DNA of 64,000 bases from Mycolicibacterium grossiae (GCF_008329645.1 NZ_CP043474.1:3658001-3722000), one strand, 5' to 3'. Counted from the stretch's first letter, positions 42,241 through 52,218 are shown. The notes: generated by a model from the letters alone, not told the origin. Translations and numbers: made by a program.

Positions 42241-43484
42241 GCTGCCCGTCCGCGCACGGCGGGCTCGTCGTCGGTCCGTCCCGGCAATGGTGGCGCAGCG
42301 GACGCGTAGGTCGCCCCGGTCGGCGTCTCGATCTCGCTCGCGTGCCCACGTTCGGTTGCGCTCGTCCGGACTCGCCAGCCCGGCGCCTCTTTGGCGTAGT
42401 TGCACGCTTCGCACACGCCGCTGCCGTTGACGGCATTGGTCGGTCCGCCGCGCGCGTGCGGCGTGGCGTGGTCGACGTGCCGGATCGGCGCATCGCAGTA
42501 CGGCGTGCGGCAGGTGTCGTCGCGGAGCCGGATGAACTTCGACAGTGCCCTGGGGAAGAGCCGTGCGCGCGACTCCATGGCGACCAGGGCGCCCGAGGCG
42601 GGGTGCTGGTACAGCCGCCGCAGCGTGGCGGGCGCGCCGCCGGCGACCGCGCCGGCGACGAGGTGGCGGGCCACGGCGGCGGGGATGGGTCCGTAGCCGG
42701 TGGCCCGGGCCGGTTCGGTGGCGCCGCCGAACAACGTCTCGTCGGTGACGACGAGTTCGACGGCGATCGGTGTTGCGGCTTCGGCCGGCCGACCGGTGAT
42801 GCGTTCGACGAGCGTGTCGGCCATGATCTGCCCGCGACTGCGGCCGTCGGCGGTGGTGTCGGCGGTCCGACGGAGCGCCGCGTACACCGACACGCCCGCC
42901 GCCATGGGCAGTAGTGCGGTCACGTAGGTCATGCAGTCGGGTGCCGGCCGGATCGACACCGTGCGCTCGGTCTCGGCGCGGCGGGCGCGGTCGACCACCG
43001 CGCGTGGGTCCAAGCGGTACGCGATGGCCTTGGCGTCGGCGGCGATGCGACCGTCGCCCTTGCCGGCGAGGGTCGCGGGGTCGCCGCACAGCTCGGCGTC
43101 CAGGGTGCGGCGGTCCTCGACGTCGAGGCATGCCGATTCGCGCACGATCAGCGTCGCCCGCCACTCCGAGAGGGCGCCAGCCTCGAGAGCGGCCAGCGTG
43201 TGCGGCATCTCGTGGACGAGCGCCCGTGCGAATCCGAGGTGCCGGCCGCCACGACTGGGGGAGTCGTGCCGCGCCAGCGCCACCTCGGCGGCGAGTCCGC
43301 GACCCCGCTTGGCGGCGGGGACCCCGGCGGCCGCCTCGGCGCGGCGGCGATGCTGGTCCCATTGCGCCGTCATGCGCGCCTGTTCGGCGGCCGCGGCTGA
43401 CTTCAACCTCTCCAAGGCGGTTATTCGTTCGGCCAGGGCGGCCTCGTCAGCATCGGCAGGTAGCGCCGTCATTAAATCGAACAT
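42237..43484 (-). CDS. 13E12-type HNH endonuclease domain protein (DUF222-HNH)
   Basis: 415 residues. The N-terminal helical DUF222 region (LAERITALERLKSAAAAEQARMTAQWDQHRRR; GRGLAAEVALARHDSPSRGGRHLGFARAL) is followed by a C-terminal HNH nuclease domain: RLRDDTCRTPYCDAPIRHVDHATPHARGGPTNAVNGSGVCEACNYAKEAPGW. This is the mycobacterial 13E12 repeat family, of unknown function and usually SOS-regulated. ATG 43484 was chosen because a -10-like TAACAT ends 7 nt upstream on the minus strand, implying a leaderless mRNA; ATG 43472 is the alternative. A LexA-type box covers the start. Confidence 0.88.
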   Translation of the reverse strand: MFDLMTALPADADEAALAERITALERLKSAAAAEQARMTAQWDQHRRRAEAAAGVPAAKRGRGLAAEVALARHDSPSRGGRHLGFARALVHEMPHTLAALEAGALSEWRATLIVRESACLDVEDRRTLDAELCGDPATLAGKGDGRIAADAKAIAYRLDPRAVVDRARRAETERTVSIRPAPDCMTYVTALLPMAAGVSVYAALRRTADTTADGRSRGQIMADTLVERITGRPAEAATPIAVELVVTDETLFGGATEPARATGYGPIPAAVARHLVAGAVAGGAPATLRRLYQHPASGALVAMESRARLFPRALSKFIRLRDDTCRTPYCDAPIRHVDHATPHARGGPTNAVNGSGVCEACNYAKEAPGWRVRTSATERGHASEIETPTGATYASAAPPLPGRTDDEPAVRGRAA

Positions 43485-43492
43485 ACATTCGA
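43477..43492. promoter_or_regulatory. LexA/SOS box over the HNH gene start
   Basis: TCGAACATACATTCGA differs from TCGAAC-N4-GTTCGA at one base. On the minus strand it overlaps the predicted +1 and start codon at 43484 and touches the -10 TAACAT (43497-43492). LexA binding would directly occlude the promoter. SOS boxes in front of 13E12-type genes are known in M. tuberculosis. Confidence 0.8.
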
Positions 43493-43695
43493 TGTTAGGT
43501 GGCGGGTATGACAGACGGCGCTCGAGTGCTGCCTCGAACCGCGGACAGCCAAAAGCGTCGTCGAGCGCCTTCGGCACACCCCGGCGACCCGGCCAGGTGC
43601 CCAACGAAGAGGTGAGTCGGACTGGAGCGCGCGCGAGCCATCAGGACATCCGTCCGCGGGGAATAGCGGCAGCGCCCGGGAGCTTGTGCTGTGAC

Positions 43696-44145
43696 ATGAG
43701 TGACATCGATAAGGACAGGCTCGTCGCCGACACCGCCGCGCTGGACGACTTCAACCGCGGCGTCGTCGAGGAGTTCCGGGCCAACGGCGGCGTGGTGGGC
43801 GGCCCGTTCGCCGGCGGCAAGCTCCTGCTGCTGCACACCACGGGGGCGAAGTCCGGTCAGCCCCGGCTCTCGCCGCTGGCGTACCTGGAGGTCGACGGCA
43901 AGCTACTGATCGTGGGGTCCTACGCCGGCGCGCCGAAGGATCCGGCGTGGGTGCACAACCTGCGCGCGCATCCGACGGCCCGCGTCGAGGTGGGCACCGA
44001 GGAGTACGAGGTCACGGTGCGTGAGCTGCCGGCCGACGAACGCGACGCCACCTACCCGAAGGTGGTCGAGGTGGCGCCGGTCTTCGCGGAGTATCAGGCC
44101 AAGACCGACCGCGCGATCCCCCTGTTCGAGTTGTCGCGCGTCTGA
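43696..44145 (+). CDS. Nitroreductase family deazaflavin (F420)-dependent oxidoreductase
   Basis: 149 residues, Ddn/FDOR-A-like split-barrel protein. Core: LLLLHTTGAKSGQPRLSPLAYLEVDGKLLIVGSYAGAPKDPAWVHNLRAHPTARVEVGTEEYEVTVREL. The GAKSG and AGAPKDPAWVHNL stretches bind the F420 phosphate and ring in this family. Members reduce quinones or nitro-compounds with F420H2. It has an ATG at 43696 with only a weak ribosome-binding site. The 211 nt upstream hold the SOS box and promoter of the divergent HNH gene and nothing else recognisable. Confidence 0.9.
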   Translation: MSDIDKDRLVADTAALDDFNRGVVEEFRANGGVVGGPFAGGKLLLLHTTGAKSGQPRLSPLAYLEVDGKLLIVGSYAGAPKDPAWVHNLRAHPTARVEVGTEEYEVTVRELPADERDATYPKVVEVAPVFAEYQAKTDRAIPLFELSRV

Positions 44146-44526
44146 TCAGTTGTCGTCGCCGGGCGTGCCGGGCCGGCCCGCGGGTCCGCCGTTCTCGCCG
44201 GGGAGGTTGTCGCCGGTGGGCGGCGTCGATGATCCCTGCACGGGCGGTGGCGCCGCCGACGGTCCGCCGCTGACCGTCTGGCTCGGGCCGCCGGTCGGCG
44301 ACGGTGCGGTGCCCGCCCGTTCCTTCTCGGTGATGCCGGCCGAGGACGAGGTGCTGGTGGGCGCCAGGGTCGACGACGTCGCCGGTCCGGTGCTCACCTC
44401 GGCGCTGGTCGTCGGGGTGCTCGACTCGCTGGGCGCGGTGTCGGACTCCGAGGAGCAGGCGGTGAACAGGGAGGCGGTGGCCGCGGCGGCCGCGAGGGCG
44501 ATCGTCGCCCGGTGCAGTGTCGTCAT
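44146..44526 (-). CDS. Putative Ser/Thr/Pro-rich lipoprotein
   Basis: 126 residues. MTTLHRATIALAAAAATASLFTACSSE is a lipoprotein signal peptide with lipobox FTAC (Cys near residue 24). The rest is low-complexity Ser/Thr/Pro/Gly with no folded domain evident, a composition often seen in O-mannosylated mycobacterial cell-wall lipoproteins. ATG 44526 chosen; an in-frame upstream extension adds a basic segment with no support. Convergent with the deazaflavin oxidoreductase. Function unknown; a real gene is likely because the signal peptide is convincing. Confidence 0.65.
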   Translation of the reverse strand: MTTLHRATIALAAAAATASLFTACSSESDTAPSESSTPTTSAEVSTGPATSSTLAPTSTSSSAGITEKERAGTAPSPTGGPSQTVSGGPSAAPPPVQGSSTPPTGDNLPGENGGPAGRPGTPGDDN

Positions 44527-44603
44527 GCCGCGCCGGGTAACCCGTCCGTCCGACGACAAACGGGGCCCGGCGCGGCGTCATCGACGCGTCATCCGAGGTG
44601 GGG

Positions 44604-45791
<1,188 letters not shown>

Positions 45792-45832
45792 GAGATCCTC
45801 CTGAGGACTCGTCGCTGAGTACTGCTCTCTAT

Positions 45833-45853
45833 ACTTAGATGTAACACCTAGGT
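45833..45853. promoter_or_regulatory. Dyad in thiolase/HxlR divergent promoter
   Basis: ACTTAG (45833-45838) and CTAGGT (45848-45853) form an inverted repeat with one mismatch around a 9-nt AT-richer spacer. The 45792-45887 interval is otherwise featureless apart from AT-rich CTCTATACTT. It is probably the HxlR-type regulator's operator. Confidence 0.45.
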
Positions 45854-45887
45854 TCAGTCGCAACAACCCAGCCAGGGAGTGACGTAC

Positions 45888-46370
45888 ATGACAGTCCTGC
45901 AGGGACCGCTCGCCGACCGCGACGCGTGGTCGGCCGTCGGGCACTGCCCGATCGAGAAGACGATGGCCATCGCCGGCACCAAGTCGGCCATGCTCATCAT
46001 GCGCGAGGCGTTCTACGGCACCACGCGGTTCGACGACTTCGCCCGCCGGGTCGGCATCACCAAGGCCGCTACCTCGGCGCGACTGTCCGAACTGGTCGAC
46101 GCCGGTCTGCTGAGCAAGCAGCCGTACCGCGAGCCCGGGCAGCGCAGCCGGGACGAGTACGTGCTGACCGACGCGGGCACGGCGTTCATGCCGGTGGTGT
46201 GGGCGATGTTCGAGTGGGGGCGCACGCACGTCGCCGACAGCCGGCTACGGCTCACCCACCTCGGGTGCGGCGCCGAGGCGACCGTCGAGATCCGGTGCGG
46301 TGACGGCCACGACGTGCCGCCGGACGAACTCGGGGTGCGGCTGACGCGCCGCACCCCGAGCAACGCCTGA
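45888..46370 (+). CDS. HxlR family winged-helix regulator
   Basis: 160 residues. The HxlR core starts with the conserved Cys of GHCPIEKTMAIAGTKSAMLIMREAFYGTTRFDDFARR, then KAATSARLSELVDAGLLSKQPY and the wing region GQRSRDEYVLTDAG. The N-terminal Cys (residue 20) is the redox- or electrophile-sensing residue in some members. The C terminus adds about 45 residues with two more Cys (HLGCGAE, IRCGDGH) that could form a zinc site or disulfide. Divergent from the thiolase; probably controls it. Confidence 0.9.
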   Translation: MTVLQGPLADRDAWSAVGHCPIEKTMAIAGTKSAMLIMREAFYGTTRFDDFARRVGITKAATSARLSELVDAGLLSKQPYREPGQRSRDEYVLTDAGTAFMPVVWAMFEWGRTHVADSRLRLTHLGCGAEATVEIRCGDGHDVPPDELGVRLTRRTPSNA

Positions 46371-46371
46371 A

Positions 46372-47193
46372 TCAGGCGAGCTGCGAACGGAATTCGCGCG
46401 CCGCGCCCATCAGCTCCTCGACCCGTGAGCGCTGCGCACGGTTGGCGAAGACGCCGTCCTGCTTGAAGTAGGTACCGACGATGGCGCCGTCGGCGATGTC
46501 CAGCTGCGTCCCGACGTTCTCCGCGCGGACACCGGTGTTGACGAAGACCGGAACCGACCCCGCGGCCGACTTCACCACCCGCAGCGCCTCGGTGTCGGTC
46601 GGCGAGCCCGCGGTGGCCCCCGAGACGCAGATCGCGTCGGGCAGCGTGGCGAACACCGTGGTGCGGGTGATCGACGCCAGATCGCGGTGCGCGAGGTAGG
46701 TGGCGGACTCGGGCACGATGTTGAAGAACAGCTTGACCCGCTCGCCGCCGACGCGGGCGCGGTGCCGCGCCACCTCGCCGACGTTGGTGTCCCACAGCCC
46801 GAAGTCGCTGGCGTAGACGCCGGTGAAGATCTCGCGGACGAAGCGAGCGCCGGTCGCCACCGCGAGGTCGATGGACGCGCGGCCGTCCCACAGCACGTTG
46901 ACGCCGAACGGGACGGCGATGTCGCCCAGAAGTTCTCCGATGATGCGGGCCATCGTGATCGCGGTGATCGGCTCGGTCTTGGTGAGGTACGGCAGGCTGA
47001 ACTCGTTGGAGATCATCACCCCGTCCACGCCGCCGCTCTGCAGGGCGTCCAGTTCCTCGCGGGCCCGGTCGACGACCGCGGCGATGCCCGCCGCGCTGTC
47101 GTATCCCGGGTCGCCTGGCAGGGCGGCGAGGTGCAGCATGGCGATGACGGGCTTGCGGACGATGAAGACCTCGTCGAGCCAGGTGGTGGTCAC
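46372..47193 (-). CDS. BtpA/SgcQ family protein
   Basis: 273 residues, TIM-barrel-like. VIAMLHLAALPGDPGYD near residues 16-32 is the family signature; VDGVMISNEFSLPY, FGVNVLWDGRASIDLAVATGARFVREIFTGVYASDFGLW and VNTGVRAENVGTQLDIADGAIVGTYFKQDGVF follow. SgcQ-type members occur in sugar operons without a proven reaction; BtpA was linked to photosystem I stability in cyanobacteria. Here it is the last gene of the DeoR-controlled uptake operon, 51 nt after the SDR, so a catabolic or phosphosugar-handling role is likely but unproven. Convergent with the HxlR gene. Confidence 0.85.
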   Translation of the reverse strand: MTTTWLDEVFIVRKPVIAMLHLAALPGDPGYDSAAGIAAVVDRAREELDALQSGGVDGVMISNEFSLPYLTKTEPITAITMARIIGELLGDIAVPFGVNVLWDGRASIDLAVATGARFVREIFTGVYASDFGLWDTNVGEVARHRARVGGERVKLFFNIVPESATYLAHRDLASITRTTVFATLPDAICVSGATAGSPTDTEALRVVKSAAGSVPVFVNTGVRAENVGTQLDIADGAIVGTYFKQDGVFANRAQRSRVEELMGAAREFRSQLA

Positions 47194-47244
47194 GGTGATG
47201 CCTTTCTTTCTCTCTGACGTGAATCGATGGCGAAGGGGGAGGGG

Positions 47245-48018
47245 CTAGTCCATGTAGGCGCCGCCGTTGACGGCGAGTGCCTCCCCGGTGATGAAGCGGG
47301 CGTCCTCGGACAGCAGGAACGCGACCGAGCGGGCCACGTCCTCGGGCCGCTCGAGGCGGCGCAGCGGGGTGTCGTCGAGCATCATCTGCCGCACGCCTTC
47401 CACGGTGGTGCCGCGCAGCTGCGCCTCCCACTCGAGTTCCCGTGACTGCATGGGGGTTTCGACATAGCCGGGACACACGCAGTTGACGGTGATGCCGTGC
47501 TCGCCGAGTTCGTACGCCATCGCCTGGGTGAGGCCGACGACGCCGAACTTCGAGGCGACGTAGTCGGAGAGGAACGGCACGCGGCCCTGCTTGCCCGCCA
47601 TGGAGGCGGTGTTGACGATCGCCCCGGCCGTGCCGCTGCGCACCATCGCCTTCGCGGCGGCCTGCCCGCAGACGAACACGCCCTTGAGGTTGACGTCCAT
47701 GGTCTGGTCGAAGCGCTCGACGGGCGCGTCGAGGAACCGGTGCATGAAGGAGATGCCGGCGTTGCTCACCCACGCGTCCAGGCCGATCCGGTCGGCGACG
47801 CCGAAGGCCAGCGCGGTGGCATCCGACGGGGACCGGACGTCGAGCGCCGCGGACTCGTGCCGCACCTCATCGGAACCGGGCAGCACGGCCGCCACCTCGG
47901 CGGCCGCGGCGGCGTCGACGTCGGTGACCACCACCTGCCAGCCGCGTTGCGCGAGCGTCTGCGCGATCGCCCGTCCGATGCCGGATCCGGCGCCGGTCAC
48001 CACCACTGTCTTCGTCAT
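47245..48018 (-). CDS. SDR oxidoreductase, probable polyol dehydrogenase
   Basis: 257 residues, classical SDR. VVTGAGSGIGRAIAQTL, with Asp after beta-2 (VVTDVDAAA) pointing to NAD. Also SNAGISFMHRF, Ser in VNTASMAG, Tyr-x3-Lys in LSDYVASKFGVVG, and C-terminal FITGEALAVNGGAYMD. In this operon the simplest role is to oxidise an imported polyol to its ketose, which the FGGY kinase then phosphorylates. The ATG overlaps the stop of the ABC ATPase gene by 4 nt. From memory, a similar SDR in a M. smegmatis ABC-transporter locus oxidises D-threitol. Confidence 0.88.
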   Translation of the reverse strand: MTKTVVVTGAGSGIGRAIAQTLAQRGWQVVVTDVDAAAAAEVAAVLPGSDEVRHESAALDVRSPSDATALAFGVADRIGLDAWVSNAGISFMHRFLDAPVERFDQTMDVNLKGVFVCGQAAAKAMVRSGTAGAIVNTASMAGKQGRVPFLSDYVASKFGVVGLTQAMAYELGEHGITVNCVCPGYVETPMQSRELEWEAQLRGTTVEGVRQMMLDDTPLRRLERPEDVARSVAFLLSEDARFITGEALAVNGGAYMD

Positions 48019-49100
48019 GCCTTCGTCGCTTCCCATTCCTGGTCGTGGCCGCCCGTGCGTCGGCCGGTCTGCGGGTCGAATACGTGTGCGGCGCCGGGCC
48101 GTACCGCCAGTGCCACGGCGGCGCCCTCGGTGATTCCCGAGAGGCGTTGCGCCTCCACCACACTCGTCAGCGTGGCGCCGCGAGCGTCGATGGTGACGAT
48201 GGCCCGTGGGCCGAGCAGTTCCACCAGCGTCACCCGCGCCGTGCCGTCGTCGGCCGGGGTCGGCAGCAGGTCGTCGGGGCGTACGCCGAGCGTCACCGGA
48301 CCGGCGGGCACGGCGTCGACGGGCAGGCGTAGACCCGCCGGCGTCGTCAGCGCGCCGTCGGCCACCACGCCGTCGATGAGATTCATCTTGGGGCTGCCGA
48401 CGAACGACGCGACGAACGTGTCGGCGGGTGCGTCGTACACCTGCAGCGGCGTACCGATCTGCGCGGCGCGGCCGTCGCGCATGACGACCATGCGGTCCGA
48501 CAGCGTCATCGCCTCCTCCTGGTCGTGCGTCACGTAGAGCGACGTGATGCCCAGCCGGCGCTGGATCTGCAGCAGTTCGGTACGGGTCTCCACCCGCAGC
48601 TTCGCGTCGAGGTTGCTCAGCGGCTCGTCGAACAGGAACACCGACGGCTGCCGGATGATCGCGCGGCCGATGGCGACGCGCTGCTGCTGGCCGCCGCTGA
48701 GGTCCTTGGGCTTGCGGGCGGCCAGCGCCCCCAGGCCGAGGGACTCGGCGACCTCGTCGGCGCGCCGGAGCGCCTCGGGGCGCGGGGTCTTGGAGGCACG
48801 CAGCGGGAACGCGATGTTCTCCCGGACCGTCAGATGCGGGTAGAGCGCATAGTTCTGGAACACCATCGCGACATCGCGGTCGCGCGGCGCCAGGTGGGTG
48901 ACGTCGCGGTCGCCGATGGTGATGGTGCCGGAGCTGACGGTCTCCAGTCCGGCGAGCATCCGCAGGGAAGTGGACTTGCCGCAGCCCGAGGGGCCGACGA
49001 GCACCGTCAGCGAACCGTCGGGCAGCTCCAGGTCGAGGTCGCTCACCACCGAGGTGTCGCCGTAGGACTTGGTGACGCCCGAGAACCGAACCGTTGCCAT
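48015..49100 (-). CDS. ABC transporter ATPase, MalK/UgpC type
   Basis: 361 residues. Walker A GPSGCGKSTSLRM (about 36-48), Q-loop at VFQNYALYPHLTVRENIAFPL, signature LSGGQQQRVAIGRAI, Walker B VFLFDEPLSNLDAKLR, switch His in YVTHDQEEAM. The C-terminal regulatory OB/TOBE domain (about 240-361) is typical of MalK/UgpC/MsmK proteins energising carbohydrate importers. It powers the two permeases encoded just upstream. The ATG lies 19 nt after the permease stop, and its own end overlaps the SDR by 4 nt. Confidence 0.94.
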   Translation of the reverse strand: MATVRFSGVTKSYGDTSVVSDLDLELPDGSLTVLVGPSGCGKSTSLRMLAGLETVSSGTITIGDRDVTHLAPRDRDVAMVFQNYALYPHLTVRENIAFPLRASKTPRPEALRRADEVAESLGLGALAARKPKDLSGGQQQRVAIGRAIIRQPSVFLFDEPLSNLDAKLRVETRTELLQIQRRLGITSLYVTHDQEEAMTLSDRMVVMRDGRAAQIGTPLQVYDAPADTFVASFVGSPKMNLIDGVVADGALTTPAGLRLPVDAVPAGPVTLGVRPDDLLPTPADDGTARVTLVELLGPRAIVTIDARGATLTSVVEAQRLSGITEGAAVALAVRPGAAHVFDPQTGRRTGGHDQEWEATKA

Positions 49101-49119
49101 CGAAGTCTTCGTCTCCCAA

Positions 49120-49959
49120 TCAGAACTTGACCGCGCCGCCGCTGATGCCCTGCACCAACTTGCGCTGGATGAAGAAACTCGCCACCACGACGGGCACGAC
49201 GGCGATCAGGATCGCCGCGCTCATCGCACCGAGCTGGACACCGCGGAACGTGTTGAAACCCGCGATCGCCACCGGCAGGATCGCGGCCTTGCCGGGCGCC
49301 AGGATGAGCCCGTAGAACAGGTCGTTCCAGGACAGCGTGAACCCGAAGATCGCCGCGGCGCCGATGCCGGGCAGCACCTGCGGCAGGACCACCAGCCGGA
49401 AGGCCTGCCAGCGGGTGAACCCGTCGACCTGCGCCTGCTCCTCCAGCGAGCGCGGCACCGCCTCGAAGAAGCCGATGAGGAACCAGGTGACCACGGGCAG
49501 CACGAAACTCAGGTGCGCGAAGATCACCGGCACCAGCGTGTCGTTGAGCCGCAACGCGTACGCCATGGTGAGGAACGGGAAGACCAGCACCGCCGGCGGC
49601 AGGACCTGCGCGGCGAGCATGCCGAAGCGGGTCGCGGTGCCGCCCGCGCGGTAGCGGGCGATGGCGTAGGCGCCCATGCTGCCGACCACGACGCTGATGG
49701 CGACGGTGGTCAACGCCACGGTCGCGCTGCGTCCGGCCGCGGCGAGGATGTCCGACGAGAGCACCGTGCGCCAGGCGTCGAGCGTCGGCGAGAAGCGCAG
49801 CAGGAAGGGCTCGTTCAGCTGCGCGGGCGTCTTCAGGCTGGCCAGCGCGATCCACAGGATCGGGAACAGGACGGTGATCACCGCGGCCCACAGCAGTGCG
49901 ATGCGGCATACCGCGAGCAGCCGGGAACCCCCGATCGACGAACTCTCCGACGACGTCAC
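49120..49959 (-). CDS. Carbohydrate ABC transporter permease, MalG/UgpE type
   Basis: 279 residues with six membrane helices (about 14-36, 75-97, 110-130, 140-160, 185-208, 245-265). The EAA loop that docks the ATPase reads EEQAQVDGFTRWQAFRLVVLPQVLPGI. The first-helix motif FPILWIALASLKTP is typical of the MalG branch. GTG 49959 overlaps the stop of the partner permease by 4 nt, so the heterodimer subunits are coupled in translation. Confidence 0.93.
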   Translation of the reverse strand: MTSSESSSIGGSRLLAVCRIALLWAAVITVLFPILWIALASLKTPAQLNEPFLLRFSPTLDAWRTVLSSDILAAAGRSATVALTTVAISVVVGSMGAYAIARYRAGGTATRFGMLAAQVLPPAVLVFPFLTMAYALRLNDTLVPVIFAHLSFVLPVVTWFLIGFFEAVPRSLEEQAQVDGFTRWQAFRLVVLPQVLPGIGAAAIFGFTLSWNDLFYGLILAPGKAAILPVAIAGFNTFRGVQLGAMSAAILIAVVPVVVASFFIQRKLVQGISGGAVKF

Positions 49960-50828
49960 GACCGTCCCTCCGTGCGGGCACGCTCCATCCGGCGGAACGC
50001 GACGACGATGACCGTCAGCACCACGAGCAGCACCACGAACGCCATCGACGACGCGGAGCCGAGTCGGAAGAACTGGATGCCGGTCTGGTACACGAAGTAC
50101 TGCAGCGTCTCGGTCTCGGTGCCCGGTCCGCCGCGGGTGGTCGCGAAGACGTACTCGAACACCTTCATGGCGTCCAGGCTGCGCAACAGGATCGCGACCA
50201 CCAGGACCGGCGCCAGCAGCGGGAGCGTCACGCGCCGCAGCACGTACCAGGCGCTCGCGCCGTCGACGCGCGCCGCCTCGAGCGGTTCGGCCGGAATCGA
50301 CTGCAGACCCGCCAACAACAGCAGGACCATGAACGGCGTCCACTGCCATACGTCGATGAAGGCGATCGTGAACAGCGCCCGCCCCGGACCGAAGAAGTCG
50401 TAGTCGATCCCCACCGCCCGCAGGAGGTGCGGGACCGCGCCGAGTTGGTCGTTGAGCAGGAAGCGGAACACCAGGCCGACGGCGATCGGCGTGATGAACA
50501 TGGGCGCCAGCAGCATCGAGCGCGTGAGATCGCGTGCCCAGCGCTGCTTTTGGAGTGCCAGCGCCAGCGCCAGGCCGATGATGAGCTCGGCGCCGACCGC
50601 CACGGCGACGAACAGGGCCGTGGTGCCGAACGCGTGCCAGAACGACGCATCACCGAGCGTCGCGACGTAGTTCTCCGCCCCGACGATCGCGGGTGCGCCG
50701 CGGTCGGTCAGCTTGTAGCTGGTGATGCTCAGGTAGAAGGCATACGCCAGCGGAAAGCCGACCACCCCGACGAAGAGAGCGACGAGGGGGGCGACCATGC
50801 CGTGCTGGAACTTCAGGTGAGGAAACAC
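49956..50828 (-). CDS. Carbohydrate ABC transporter permease, MalF/UgpA type
   Basis: 290 residues with six membrane helices. The family motif GFPLAYAFYLSITSYKL lies in helix 1, and the EAA loop is LEAARVDGASAWYVLRRVTLPLLAPV. With the following gene it forms the transmembrane channel of the importer. GTG 50828 follows the binding-protein stop by 61 nt, the longest gap in this operon, which is usual where the abundant binding protein needs higher expression. Confidence 0.93.
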   Translation of the reverse strand: MFPHLKFQHGMVAPLVALFVGVVGFPLAYAFYLSITSYKLTDRGAPAIVGAENYVATLGDASFWHAFGTTALFVAVAVGAELIIGLALALALQKQRWARDLTRSMLLAPMFITPIAVGLVFRFLLNDQLGAVPHLLRAVGIDYDFFGPGRALFTIAFIDVWQWTPFMVLLLLAGLQSIPAEPLEAARVDGASAWYVLRRVTLPLLAPVLVVAILLRSLDAMKVFEYVFATTRGGPGTETETLQYFVYQTGIQFFRLGSASSMAFVVLLVVLTVIVVAFRRMERARTEGRS

Positions 50829-50889
50829 GGTGGGTCTTCGCTCCTTTCGCGGGGTGGTCGGGTTCCCGGGTCGACCCCGGGGGGTCGGG

Positions 50890-52218
50890 TCAACCCTGGA
50901 TCTTCTCGGCGGCCGCCTGGGCGGCCGCGAGTGCGTCGTCGACGCTCTTGGTGCCGGCCACCGCCTCGTTGAGTTCGGTGCCGACGGCCTGGATCATCTC
51001 CTCGCCGCTGGGGCCCTGGGACAGCGGTGCGGCGTTGCCGAGGATCTGCTCGACGGTGCGGTAGTAGTCCGCGCCGAATCCTCCGTCGAGCACGGCCGGA
51101 TCCTTCAGCGTGCTCTGCCGGATCGCCGCGCCACCCTTCTGCGTGCGGGTGACGTCGTGCGGCTTGCTGGTGATCCACGACGCGAATGCCCATGCGGCGT
51201 CGGAGGCAGCGGAGTTGGCGGGGATCGCCCAGCTCCACGATCCGAGCACCTGCTTGCCACCCGGCATCGGCGCCAGCTTGAACTTGCCGGCCGCGGGACC
51301 GGAGCCGGGCTCGTTGAGTGCCGGCAGGTTCCAGTTGTAGTTGATCATCGCCGCGGCCTGGCCGGACTGCACCGAGCGCAGCGCCTCGTCCATGCTCCAG
51401 TTGAGGCTGTTGGGCGGGGCGGCGGTGCGGTAGGTGTCGATGTAGGCGGCGAGTGCGCGCTTGGCCTCCGGGGTGTTCAGCGTCGGCTTGCCGTCGGCGT
51501 CGTAGATGGAGCCGCCGGCCGCGAACAGCCAGTTGCCCCACTCCTCGAAGATCTTGTACCCGCGCTGCGGCTGCATGGCCAGGCCGGCGCGGTCGCCGAC
51601 CTTCAACGCCTTGCTGGTGGCGACGAGGTCGTCCAGCGTCGTCGGCACCGGACGGTTCGCCTGCGCGAGATCGTCGGTGTCGTAGAGGTAGCCGAGCGCG
51701 TAGTTGTAGAACGGCACCGCGTACTTCACGCCGTCGACGGTGGTGATGTCGGTCAACGGGGAGAAGAAGTCCGCCGCGTCGTAGTCGGTGGTGCTGTCGA
51801 TGCGCGCGTCCAGCGGTTGCAGGAACTTCGCGTTGGCGAAGTCGACCATCCACGGGTTGTCGACCACGATGAGGTCGTACGTGGGGGACGACGACTGGAA
51901 GGACGACACCAGCTTGTCGCGCATCTGGTCGTAGGTGAGGGTCTCGATGTCGACCTTCACGTTCGGGTAGTCCTGGTTGAACGCGCCGACCATCGACTTC
52001 ACGACGTCGGTGTCGGGCACGTTCTCCATCAGGATGCGCACGGTGCCCGAGACGTCCTTGCCGACGTCACCGGTACCCGTGGCCTCGGCCTGCTCGGGAC
52101 CGCCGCTGCCGGCGCAGGCGGACAGGACCAGCGCCAGGACGGCGAGCAGCGCGAGGACGACCGTGCGGGCGGCGCTCCGGGGAGGCCGCCCTCGACGGTG
52201 TGTCGTGGATTGGTTCAC
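50890..52218 (-). CDS. Extracellular sugar/polyol-binding lipoprotein (family 1)
   Basis: 442 residues. The lipoprotein signal ends at LVLSAC (Cys near residue 35), after a basic n-region HRRGRPPRSAAR. The mature part is a family 1 periplasmic-type binding protein: TVRILMENVPDTDVVKSMVGAFNQDYPNVKVDIETLTYDQMRDKL, YDLIVVDNPWMVDFANAKFLQPLD, YAVPFYNYALGYLYDTD and LGSWSWAIPANS. It captures the substrate for the importer; the ligand cannot be read from sequence but the cluster suits a polyol. GTG 52218 overlaps the kinase stop by 4 nt. Confidence 0.92.
   Translation of the reverse strand: MNQSTTHRRGRPPRSAARTVVLALLAVLALVLSACAGSGGPEQAEATGTGDVGKDVSGTVRILMENVPDTDVVKSMVGAFNQDYPNVKVDIETLTYDQMRDKLVSSFQSSSPTYDLIVVDNPWMVDFANAKFLQPLDARIDSTTDYDAADFFSPLTDITTVDGVKYAVPFYNYALGYLYDTDDLAQANRPVPTTLDDLVATSKALKVGDRAGLAMQPQRGYKIFEEWGNWLFAAGGSIYDADGKPTLNTPEAKRALAAYIDTYRTAAPPNSLNWSMDEALRSVQSGQAAAMINYNWNLPALNEPGSGPAAGKFKLAPMPGGKQVLGSWSWAIPANSAASDAAWAFASWITSKPHDVTRTQKGGAAIRQSTLKDPAVLDGGFGADYYRTVEQILGNAAPLSQGPSGEEMIQAVGTELNEAVAGTKSVDDALAAAQAAAEKIQG

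Noticed and set aside
40474..43362. 962-codon open frame on the minus strand opposite aspS
   Set aside because: Arg/Gly/Ala/Asp-rich shadow of the GC-rich aspS and HNH codons; no domain, and the real genes fill the region.
43485..43695. N-terminal extension of the deazaflavin oxidoreductase upstream of 43696
   Set aside because: The frame is open but basic and low-complexity, and overlaps the SOS-box promoter of the HNH gene; the family starts near MSDIDKD.
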